Shown: positions 1 to 7,616, numbered from the stretch's first letter. The stretch is 7,687 bases of DNA from DATHWB01 sp040905965 (GCA_040905965.1 JBBDQP010000035.1:1-7687), one strand, 5' to 3'. Translations and numbers: made by a program. Notes: generated by a model from the sequence alone, not told the origin.

Positions 1-2108
<2,108 letters not shown>

Positions 2109-2125
2109 CGCCTCGCCACGGCCGT

Positions 2126-2131
2126 TAGCCT
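2126..2131 (+). promoter_or_regulatory. Candidate -10 hexamer (TAGCCT) upstream of prfB
   Basis: TAGCCT fits the actinobacterial TAnnnT -10 pattern and ends 10 nt before the prfB ATG at 2142. That ATG has no purine-rich ribosome-binding site (the preceding bases are CCTCTCTCC). Transcription could therefore start at or just before the ATG and give a leaderless or very short-leader mRNA. No convincing -35 is visible, and it would have to lie within the end of secA. The same hexamer appears upstream of ftsE. Read-through from secA is an equally possible source of transcript. Confidence 0.3.
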
Positions 2132-2141
2132 GCCTCTCTCC

Positions 2142-3255
2142 ATGTCAGATTCCCACGACATCGCCGCTCTGCGGGACCGCCTGCTCGAAGCCAGGGGGTT
2201 TCTTTGACCTGGAACAGAAGACCGCCGAGCTGGAGGATCTGAGGGAACGGGTCGCAGAACCCGAGTTCTGGAACAATCCTGACGAGGCTCGGTCGGTGTC
2301 CCAGAAGCTCAATCGCTACGAGTCAATCTTCGGTCTGGTCGCGGAGTTGGAGCAGTCTCTCGAAGACGCCGAACTGCTTTTCGAGTTCGGCGACGAGGAC
2401 TCGATGCGGGAAGCCTCCGAGTCGCTGGCCAAGGTCGCCAAAGAGCTCGATCGGCTGGAACTCGAATCCCTCTACTTCGGTGAGCACGACGAGTACCCGG
2501 CGATCCTGACCGTCTACGCCGGCGCAGGCGGCGTCGACGCCCAGGACTGGGCAGAAATGCTGTTCCGCATGTACGAGCGGTATCTGACCGAGAAGGGCTA
2601 CTCGGTGGTTCGCAACGACTTCACGGAAGGCGAAGAGGCAGGCATCAAGTCGGCGACGATCACCGTGCGCGGCGACCGGGCGTACGGCAACCTCGAAGGC
2701 GAGCGGGGTACTCACCGCCTCGTGCGGATCAGCCCCTTCGATTCCCAGGCCCGGCGCCATACCGCCTTCGCCGGGGTCGACGTGATTCCGGACATGGGTG
2801 ACGCCGAGATCGAGATCGAGATCAACTCGGACGACTTGCGCGTCGACACGTTCCGGTCACAGGGCGCGGGGGGCCAGCACGTCAACACGACGGATTCGGC
2901 CGTCAGGATCACCCACCTTCCGACGGGCCTCGTCGCATCGTGTCAGAACGAACGCTCCCAGCTCCAGAACCGCGAACGGGCGATGCAGATGCTCAAAGCC
3001 AAGCTGTTGGTCCTCGCCGAACAGGAACAGGCCGCCCAACTGGACGAGATTCGGGGCGAGAACGTCGAAGCCGGGTGGGGACGCCAGATCCGGTCGTACG
3101 TCCTCCAGCCGTATCAGATGGTCAAGGACCTTCGCACAGACGTCGAGCTCGGCAACGTCGACGCCATTCTCGACGGCGCCATCGATCCGCTGGTCGAGGG
3201 TTACCTCCGCTGGCGGCGAGCCGAGCACGAGAAGAGGACATCGGCTGCCGGTTGA
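2142..3255 (+). CDS. prfB: Peptide chain release factor 2 (RF2), expressed by +1 programmed frameshift
   Basis: RF2 recognises UGA and UAA in the ribosomal A site and triggers hydrolysis of peptidyl-tRNA. The protein is encoded as 21 codons from ATG 2142 (MSDSHDIAALRDRLLEARGFL), then a TGA at 2205. A +1 shift continues at GAC 2206 through to the stop at 3253. The joined product is 370 residues, close to the 365 of E. coli RF2. The post-shift segment begins DLEQKTAELEDLRERV, matching the RF2 N-terminal helical region. The SPF tripeptide that reads the stop codon is at residues 197-199 (nt 2731), and the catalytic GGQ is at 243-245 (nt 2869) within GAGGQHVNTTDSAVRITHLPTG-type context. SPF rather than a PxT motif separates RF2 from RF1. 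A start at GTG 2296 would remove 51 conserved-type residues and was not chosen. There is no clear Shine-Dalgarno at 2142. Confidence 0.96.
2193..2208 (+). promoter_or_regulatory. RF2 autoregulatory +1 frameshift site
   Basis: The site reads AGG GGG TTT CTT TGA C. An internal Shine-Dalgarno-like AGGGGG (2193-2198) is followed, after a 3-nt spacer, by the slippery CTT (2202-2204), the in-frame TGA (2205-2207) and a C that makes the weak UGAC termination context. This differs from the E. coli prfB site (AGG GGG TAT CTT TGA C) only in the spacer codon. By the known mechanism, low RF2 leaves the ribosome paused at UGA, the peptidyl-tRNA slips from CUU to UUU, and full-length RF2 is made, giving negative feedback. 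The downstream frame is uninterrupted and carries all the RF2 domains, so this is not a sequencing frameshift. Confidence 0.95.
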
Positions 3256-3295
3256 TCCGCTGATCCGCAAGATCGGGAAAACTCGGGACCGCTGG

Positions 3296-3301
3296 TAGCC
3301 T
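3296..3301 (+). promoter_or_regulatory. Candidate -10 hexamer (TAGCCT) for the ftsE operon
   Basis: TAGCCT lies 58 nt upstream of the ftsE GTG, in the 104-nt space after prfB. It is identical to the hexamer upstream of prfB and fits the TAnnnT -10 pattern. A start about 7 nt downstream would give a leader of about 50 nt carrying the AAGGA ribosome-binding site. No good -35 can be seen at 16-18 nt. The spacer also contains a perfect 8-bp tandem duplication (TGATCCGC, 3253-3268) that includes the prfB stop codon. I see no hairpin terminator, so transcription from prfB may continue into ftsE. Confidence 0.3.
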
Positions 3302-3347
3302 TCCAAGACAGGTTTCCCCCATCCGATACGTGCTTTTTCTGCGCGCG

Positions 3348-3352
3348 AAGGA
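3348..3352 (+). promoter_or_regulatory. Ribosome-binding site that fixes the ftsE start
   Basis: AAGGA at 3348-3352 sits 7 nt before GTG 3360, a good Shine-Dalgarno distance. The alternative in-frame GTG at 3330 has only pyrimidine-rich sequence before it and would add MLFLRAKDCP, which is not part of the FtsE fold. The GTG at 3360 gives MIRLQNVTKVY, the usual FtsE N-terminus. Confidence 0.75.
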
Positions 3353-3359
3353 CTGCCCC

Positions 3360-4281
3360 GTGATTCGACTCCAGAACGTCACCAAGGTCTACGAAGGTGG
3401 CACGGTCGCCGCACACGATGTCGATCTCGACATCCAGCGTGGTGAGTTCGTATTTCTCGTCGGACCCTCCGGTTCTGGCAAGTCCACCCTCATCCGCTTG
3501 ATGCTCCGTCAGGAGCCGGTCACCCGCGGGACGATCTGGGTTGCCGGCAAAGACATCACGACCCTGCCCCGCTGGAAGATCCCGTTCCTCCGCCGTTCGA
3601 TCGGCACCGTCTTCCAGGATTTCAAGCTCCTTCCCAACAAGACGGTTGCCGAGAATGTCGCATTCACCCTCGAGGTGCTGGGACGTCCCCGATCGGTGAT
3701 CCGACCCCAGGTCGACCAGGTTCTCGACCTCGTCGGTCTGGCCGACAAGACCGACCGGTATCCCCGCCAGCTTTCCGGCGGGGAGCAACAGCGTGTGTCG
3801 GTGGCGAGGGCGTTCGTCAACCGGCCGCCGATCCTGCTCGCCGACGAGCCGACCGGGAACCTCGACCCTGCAACGTCGGTCGGGATCATGAAGCTTTTAG
3901 ACCGGATCAATCGCACCGGCACCACCATCGTCATGGCCACCCACGACCACGCCATCGTCGACGCCATGCAGCGCCGAGTCGTGGCCATCGAGCGGGGCCA
4001 GGTCATCCGTGACGACCGGTCGGGACGCTACGAGTCGGCGATGCGGGCGACCACCGAGCTGCCCGTTGTCGAGGGCCTCGATATCCAGGCGGAGTACCAG
4101 GAGCTGGCGGATGTGGTCGAGGCGCGCGAAGTCGCAGAGGACTCNNNNNNNNNNNNNNNNNNNNNNNNNNNNNNNNNNNNNNNNNNNNNNNNNNNNNNNN
4201 NNNNNNNNNNNNNNNNNNNNNNNNNNNNNNNNNNNNNNNNNNNNAGAAGAACGCGAAGTCGGAGAGGACTCAGAAGAATGA
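3360..4281 (+). CDS. ftsE: Cell division ATP-binding protein FtsE with acidic repeat tail (interrupted by assembly gap)
   Basis: FtsE is the cytoplasmic ATPase of the FtsEX complex, which recruits and activates cell-wall hydrolases at the septum. Visible: Walker A GPSGSGKST (residues 35-43), Q-loop Gln86 in FQDFKLLP, signature LSGGEQQR (138-145), Walker B PILLADEPTGNLD with D162 and catalytic E163, and H-loop His195. Typical FtsE ends near residue 225-230. Here the frame continues with an acidic tail to D261, where 100 Ns begin (4145-4244). After the gap the matching tail EEREVGEDSEE ends at TGA 4279-4281, in a frame that requires the true missing length to be a multiple of 3. With nothing missing the protein would be 273 residues. 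The TGA overlaps the ftsX ATG (ATGA), which supports this end. The continuous frame running through the Ns into ftsX is an artefact of the 100-base filler. Confidence 0.95.
4128..4278 (+). repeat. 27-bp in-frame tandem repeat (EVxEDSEER) in ftsE, split by the gap
   Basis: Before the gap, 4128-4144 encodes EVAED plus two bases of the next codon (TC). After it, 4245-4278 supplies the base completing TCA, then EER, then a second copy EVGEDSEE before the stop. The two copies match at 16 of 17 bases over the shared part (GAAGTCGsAGAGGACTC). The flanks join exactly in phase as EVAEDSEER-EVGEDSEE. The repeat unit is therefore 27 bp / 9 residues, with at least two copies and an unknown number lost in the gap. 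Confidence 0.85.
4145..4244. other. Assembly gap (100 N)
   Basis: Exactly 100 consecutive Ns, the usual placeholder for a gap of unknown size. It interrupts the tandem repeat near the end of ftsE. The real missing length should be a multiple of 27 bp (possibly zero), judging from repeat phase and reading frame. Confidence 0.98.
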
Positions 4282-5189
4282 GTCGCATCGCCTTTCTTGC
4301 CAGGGAAGCCTTCGTCAACCTGCGCCGCAACGCGCTGGTCGTCACCGGCGCAGTCCTGGCCGTCTTCATCTCACTCACGTTGGCCTTCGGCGCCCTGGTG
4401 CTCAACGAGTTGCTTCGGATCAACACGCTCGCCTGGCAGGAGGGGACCCACGTTGTCGCCTTCCTGAACGACGCCGACGAGGGCGGGCTCGATCCGTCAG
4501 GTCAGCGGGCGTTGATGGCGGAGATAGAGCAGTGGGAACAGGTGGAGTCGATCCGCTATGTCGACAAAGCCGAGGCTTTCGTCGAGTTCCAGACTCTGTT
4601 CTCGGATCGGCCCGACTTCGTCGAGTCGATCGACCCTTCGATACTTCCGGCTTCGTATCGAATCGAGTTGACCGACATCGACCTCTACCGCGATGTCGTG
4701 TTCAACCTCCGTACCCTTCCCGCGGTGCGTGAGGTGCGCTCGTTCGGTGAGCAGATCGATCAGCTTTCGAGCCTGAGCAACGTGTTGAACGTGCTCGGTC
4801 TCGGACTGGCGCTCGTCCTGGGAGGTTCGGCGGTGATCCTCATCGCCAACACGATCCGCATGGCGATCTACGCCCGCCGTGACGAGGTGTCGATCATGAA
4901 GCTGGTCGGCGCCTCCAACTGGTTCATCCGGGTGCCGTTCGTGCTGGAGGGCCTCATCGAAGGGGTGCTCGGCGCAGCTCTCGCCGTTCTGACTGTCTGG
5001 GTCGCTTCGCAGAACCTCGCCGGCATCGGCGATTCGATCCAACTCCTGCGGTTCAACATCGAGGATGCGTTCTTCCTGCGCTGGGGGATCCTCCTCATCC
5101 TGTTCGGGGCAGCTGCCGGTGTGCTCGGTTCCTTTGTGGGGCTGAGCAAGTACCTGCGGGAAGCGGAGTCAAAGCCCGCATCGACATGA
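4278..5189 (+). CDS. ftsX: Cell division permease-like protein FtsX
   Basis: FtsX is the integral membrane partner of FtsE; its extracytoplasmic domain binds and activates a peptidoglycan hydrolase or activator during division. The 303-residue product has the FtsX layout: short cytoplasmic N-terminus (MSRIAFLAREAFVNLRRN), TM1 about 20-42, a large extracytoplasmic domain about 43-165, TM2 about 168-191, the conserved cytoplasmic loop with RRDEVSIMKLVGASNWFIR (200-218), TM3 about 221-243 and TM4 about 268-290. The ATG at 4278 overlaps the ftsE stop by four bases (ATGA), indicating translational coupling and fixed stoichiometry with FtsE. The stop overlaps the next gene in the same way. Only a poorly spaced purine tract (GGAGAGGA) precedes the start. 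Confidence 0.96.
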   Translation: MSRIAFLAREAFVNLRRNALVVTGAVLAVFISLTLAFGALVLNELLRINTLAWQEGTHVVAFLNDADEGGLDPSGQRALMAEIEQWEQVESIRYVDKAEAFVEFQTLFSDRPDFVESIDPSILPASYRIELTDIDLYRDVVFNLRTLPAVREVRSFGEQIDQLSSLSNVLNVLGLGLALVLGGSAVILIANTIRMAIYARRDEVSIMKLVGASNWFIRVPFVLEGLIEGVLGAALAVLTVWVASQNLAGIGDSIQLLRFNIEDAFFLRWGILLILFGAAAGVLGSFVGLSKYLREAESKPAST

Positions 5190-6379
5190 GGCGTCGACTC
5201 ACGGCCGGTCTCGTCGCGCTCCTGGCGTTGGCGCTCGTCGTTCCCGCTTCTGCCCACACTTCGGTCGAGGAACTCGACGAAGTCCAAAACGAGATCGAAG
5301 AGCTGACGACCCAGATCAACGAGGCCCGCGCCGAGAGCAGTCGGGTCGGCCAGGATCTCGCCGCGGCACAGGTCCGGCTCGACGAGATCCATGGGAAGCT
5401 CGGCGTCGCCGAAGCCAACGTGGCTGCCAAGCAGGCCGAGATCGCGATCCAGGAGGAGCGGGTCGCCGAGCTCGAAGCACAGCTCCGTTCGATCGAACTG
5501 CAACTCCTCGAGACGAGCCAGGCGATCGACAGCACGTCCCAGACGCTGGCGCTGCAAGCGGTCGAGATGTACATGAACGCAGCAATGCCGGTCGGCACGA
5601 TGGTGCTCGGGTTCGATTCGATGAGCGACCTGGCGGTCGGCTGGACCTACGCCGACGGTGTCTCTGCCAACTCCGAGGATCTGTTGGACACCTTCGAATT
5701 CCTGCGTGCCGAAGAGGACCGTCAGCGAATGCAGATCGCCGAGAGTCGTTCTGAAGCCGAGACGATCCTGCTGGAACTCGATGCCGAGCGGGGCGCGCTC
5801 GAAGTGGAGTTGGCCGCGGTGGAGGCTTTGCGGGCCGAAGCCGTTGCCCGGCTCGCAGAAGTGCAGAACCTCCTCGCCGAAATCCGTTCGGACATCGCCG
5901 CCGCCGAACAGCACAAGGACGGGCTCGAGGCGGACCTGGCCCGCATAAAGGCCGAGATCGCTGCCGCCCAGGACGACGAGGGAGAAGCCCCTGGCGTGCT
6001 GCGCATGCCGGTCAACGGCTGGATCAGTTCCTATTACGGGTGGCGGATCCACCCGATCTTCGGAAGTCGCAGGATGCACACGGGCATCGACCTGGCCGCG
6101 ACCGGGGGCAGTCCCATCTACGCCGCCGAGGCGGGTCGCGTCATCATCGCCGGGGTGCGAGGCGGCTACGGCAATGCCGTGGTCATCGACCACGGTGGCG
6201 GATTGGCCACCCTCTACGCCCACCAGTCCCGGATCTCGGTGTCCGTCGGCCAACAGCTGGCGGCGGGGCAGCGGGTCGGTTCCGTCGGATGCACCGGGTT
6301 CTGCACCGGCGACCACTTGCACTTCGAGGTCCACATCAACGGCAACCACACGGACCCTCTCCCCTATCTCAATGGCTGA
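5186..6379 (+). CDS. Secreted coiled-coil M23 (LytM-type) peptidase, probable FtsEX-controlled cell-wall hydrolase
   Basis: The 397-residue protein starts with a signal peptide (MRRR, hydrophobic LVALLALALVVP, cleavage probably after PASA at about 23). Two long heptad-rich alpha-helical regions follow (about 26-130 and 175-263), separated by a less regular segment (about 131-174), then a C-terminal M23 domain (about 271-397). Expected zinc ligands are all present: H298 and D302 in HTGID, and H379 in HLHFEV; the catalytic-type His residues are H346 (LYAH) and H377. The signal peptide, coiled coil and LytM layout resembles EnvC, the FtsEX-dependent amidase activator of E. coli. The EnvC LytM domain has lost its zinc ligands, whereas this one looks catalytically intact and may itself cut peptidoglycan cross-links. 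Its ATG overlaps the ftsX stop (ATGA), supporting a role as the FtsX partner. Other actinobacteria use NlpC/P60 proteins such as RipC in this role. Cys369 and Cys373 flank the active-site HLH loop. Confidence 0.92.
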   Translation: MRRRLTAGLVALLALALVVPASAHTSVEELDEVQNEIEELTTQINEARAESSRVGQDLAAAQVRLDEIHGKLGVAEANVAAKQAEIAIQEERVAELEAQLRSIELQLLETSQAIDSTSQTLALQAVEMYMNAAMPVGTMVLGFDSMSDLAVGWTYADGVSANSEDLLDTFEFLRAEEDRQRMQIAESRSEAETILLELDAERGALEVELAAVEALRAEAVARLAEVQNLLAEIRSDIAAAEQHKDGLEADLARIKAEIAAAQDDEGEAPGVLRMPVNGWISSYYGWRIHPIFGSRRMHTGIDLAATGGSPIYAAEAGRVIIAGVRGGYGNAVVIDHGGGLATLYAHQSRISVSVGQQLAAGQRVGSVGCTGFCTGDHLHFEVHINGNHTDPLPYLNG

Positions 6380-6851
6380 CAAGAAGAAGTCCGGCGGGTT
6401 GAAGGTCGTCGCCTCCAATCGCAAGGCACGGCACAACTACGAGATCCTCGACACGTTCGAAGCGGGAATGGTCCTGCACGGTTCCGAGGTGAAGAGCCTG
6501 CGTGACGGCAAGGCCACCATCAAGGACTCGTTCGCCCACATCAAGGACGGCGAAGTGTTCCTCGTGGGCCTGTATATCGGTCCGCACGGGTTCTCGCGTG
6601 ACGGCGGCCACGCTCCCGAACGCACCAGGAAGCTGTTGTTGCACCGCCGGGAGATCGACCGTATCGCCGGCAAGCTTGCCGAGCGGGGGCTGACGCTGGT
6701 GCCGATCCAGATCTATTTCAAGGACGGCAAGGCGAAACTGGAACTGGGCCTCGGTCGAGGCAAGTCGACGGTCGACAAACGCCACACGCTGCGGGACAAG
6801 GAACAGAAGAGGGAGATGGACCGAGCCGTCCGGAGACGACGCCCGGAATAG
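6372..6851 (+). CDS. smpB: SsrA-binding protein SmpB
   Basis: SmpB binds the tRNA-like domain of tmRNA, carries it to stalled ribosomes and places its C-terminal tail in the empty mRNA channel. The 159-residue product shows the family hallmarks: ASNRKARHNYEILDTFEAGMVLHGSEVKSLR-type N-terminal OB-fold sequence, DGKATIKDSFAHI, PERTRKLLLHRREI, and a basic tail with DKR (135-137) leading into RDKEQKREMDRAVRRRR. The residue before DKR is Val134, where E. coli has His136 and others often an aromatic. The ATG at 6372 is chosen because it gives the normal SmpB N-terminus (MADKKKSGG) and overlaps the M23 stop by 8 nt (ATGGCTGA); an upstream in-frame ATG at 6174 lies deep inside the M23 gene. There is no Shine-Dalgarno, so translation probably depends on coupling. 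The partner ssrA begins 0.8 kb downstream. Confidence 0.97.
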   Translation: MADKKKSGGLKVVASNRKARHNYEILDTFEAGMVLHGSEVKSLRDGKATIKDSFAHIKDGEVFLVGLYIGPHGFSRDGGHAPERTRKLLLHRREIDRIAGKLAERGLTLVPIQIYFKDGKAKLELGLGRGKSTVDKRHTLRDKEQKREMDRAVRRRRPE

Positions 6852-6852
6852 A

Positions 6853-6886
6853 GAAGAGGGCGGGCCCATGCAGGCCCGCCCTCTTC
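6853..6886. terminator. Strong hairpin, probable bidirectional terminator between convergent genes
   Basis: A perfect 14-bp inverted repeat (GAAGAGGGCGGGCC at 6853-6866, complement at 6873-6886) encloses a 6-nt loop, CATGCA. It starts 2 nt after the smpB stop and lies 8 nt beyond the stop of the convergent gene, so it can serve both. There is no U-tract on either side, as is common for GC-rich actinobacterial terminators. Confidence 0.85.
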
Positions 6887-6894
6887 AGCGGTGA

Positions 6895-7497
6895 TCAGGT
6901 GTCGGAGTTCGACTTGCCGGGTGCGCCGACCCAGTCGGGCGGGCCACTGTCGTCGTCGTCGGTCTCGGCGTCGTCGTCGCCACCGGCCCCTTCGGGCTTG
7001 CCCTTCCCAGCCCACTCGGGCTTGCCTTCGCCTGTGTCTTCGCCTTCGACCTCGACCTCGACCTCAAGCTCGTCGCTGTCCGGCTTGTTCGAGTTGAAGG
7101 CACAGAAGGCCTCCTCGGAAATAGGTTCGTAGGTCCCATCCGGCTGACCCCAGTCGGACTGGGCGACGAACCGCACCAGACAGCCCTTGCCCGATCCGGT
7201 GCGTAATACATCGTGCTCGGCGAACGCAGAGACGAACGACCCGTGGTTCAGTTCCTCGTCCTCGTTAGGTGTGACTTCGATTTCCACGAGTTCACATTCC
7301 TCTGTGAGGCTGCCCTCTGTGAGGCTGCACACGCTGTATTCGATGGTCGCCTCGTCCCCGTCGGTTGAGATCTCGGCGGAGAACTCTGTGTTCGGCTCCG
7401 GGGTCTCGTTCTCGAGTACTTGGGCGAGTCCGATCGCCGAGGTTCCCCCGAACATCACTGCCAGCACGGTGATTAAGAAAATCATCTTGGCCTTCAT
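6895..7497 (-). CDS. Hypothetical secreted acidic protein, four cysteines, low-complexity C-terminus
   Basis: I do not recognise this gene. Starting at ATG 7497 the product has 200 residues. Residues 1 to about 25 (MKAKMIFLITVLAVMFGGTSAIGLA) form a signal peptide. The mature protein is strongly acidic. A central region (about 40-135) has four Cys (57, 68, 106, 132), which could form two disulfides outside the cell. The C-terminal third is low-complexity: DELEVEVEVEGED, then two related Trp motifs (GKPEWAGKGKPEG at 158-170 and GPPDWVGAPGK at 185-195) separated by an Asp-rich run. The start is fixed by AAAGGAG placed 5 nt upstream; a start at 7536 would add 13 residues and push the signal peptide inward. 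The gene sits between smpB and ssrA on the opposite strand, convergent with smpB. No family or function can be assigned; an extracellular or cell-surface binding role is only a guess. Codon choice looks similar to its neighbours. Confidence 0.82.
   Translation of the reverse strand: MKAKMIFLITVLAVMFGGTSAIGLAQVLENETPEPNTEFSAEISTDGDEATIEYSVCSLTEGSLTEECELVEIEVTPNEDEELNHGSFVSAFAEHDVLRTGSGKGCLVRFVAQSDWGQPDGTYEPISEEAFCAFNSNKPDSDELEVEVEVEGEDTGEGKPEWAGKGKPEGAGGDDDAETDDDDSGPPDWVGAPGKSNSDT
7299..7328. repeat. Perfect 15-bp tandem duplication inside the hypothetical gene
   Basis: CCTCTGTGAGGCTGC occurs twice back to back (7299-7313 and 7314-7328). On the coding (minus) strand it yields the five-residue duplication SLTEG-SLTEE at residues 58-67. 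It is in frame, so the gene stays open. Confidence 0.95.
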
Positions 7498-7502
7498 GTG
7501 CA

Positions 7503-7509
7503 CTCCTTT
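7503..7509 (-). promoter_or_regulatory. Ribosome-binding site deciding the start of the hypothetical gene
   Basis: On the minus strand AAAGGAG (7509 to 7503) lies 5 nt before ATG 7497. It is the strongest Shine-Dalgarno in the window and fixes the start just ahead of the signal peptide. Confidence 0.85.
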
Positions 7510-7521
7510 GACCTTTGGGGT

Positions 7522-7576
7522 TGTAACGACGGCCACTCTGTGTGAGGGGAGTCCACTCTGAGTGGCCGTCGTTACA
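7522..7576. repeat. Perfect 17-bp inverted repeat in the divergent control region
   Basis: TGTAACGACGGCCACTC (7522-7538) and its exact complement (7560-7576) flank a 21-nt centre. The centre carries a second copy of CCACTCTG (7533-7540 and 7553-7560) and a short GAGT/ACTC inner repeat. The element lies between the minus-strand gene (start 7497) and ssrA (5' end about 7633), so it could be an operator, a structured 5' leader of the minus-strand gene, or the trace of a small mobile element. No gene ends here and there is no U-tract, so a simple terminator is unlikely. Confidence 0.9.
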
Positions 7577-7610
7577 CATATCTGTGTTTCGGTAGGCCAG
7601 TCTTCGCAGG

Positions 7611-7616
7611 TACACT
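7611..7616 (+). promoter_or_regulatory. Candidate -10 box (TACACT) of ssrA
   Basis: TACACT matches TAnnnT and resembles TATAAT. A start about 7 nt downstream (around 7623) would give a leader of about 10 nt, removed by RNase P at the mature tmRNA 5' end near 7633. The -35 at 17-18 nt (about TTCGGT) is poor. Confidence 0.45.

Noticed and set aside
2296..3255. prfB starting at GTG 2296
   Set aside because: This omits the N-terminal RF2 sequence that reads continuously through the canonical frameshift site from ATG 2142.
3253..3268. 8-bp tandem repeat TGATCCGC at the end of prfB as a regulatory element
   Set aside because: It is short and includes the stop codon; more likely a chance or slippage duplication with no visible hairpin or operator symmetry.
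3330..5189. Single FtsE-FtsX fusion protein
   Set aside because: It stays open only because 100 Ns were inserted. The post-gap FtsE tail is in another frame and stops at TGA 4279-4281, overlapping the ftsX ATG.
4868..6436. 522-codon minus-strand frame opposite ftsX, the M23 gene and smpB
   Set aside because: It spans three well-identified plus-strand genes and looks like a mirror of their repeated Glu/Ala/Leu codons, with no domain of its own.
6174..6851. Longer smpB starting at ATG 6174
   Set aside because: The extra 66 residues are out-of-frame M23 gene sequence; SmpB proteins begin at the equivalent of 6372.
7187..7561. Plus-strand 124-codon frame opposite the secreted-protein gene
   Set aside because: Ser-rich shadow translation without a ribosome-binding site. 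The minus-strand frame has a signal peptide and a strong ribosome-binding site.
7522..7576. CRISPR or integron-type reading of the inverted repeat
   Set aside because: There is a single palindrome with no repeated spacer units and no cas or integrase gene in the window.
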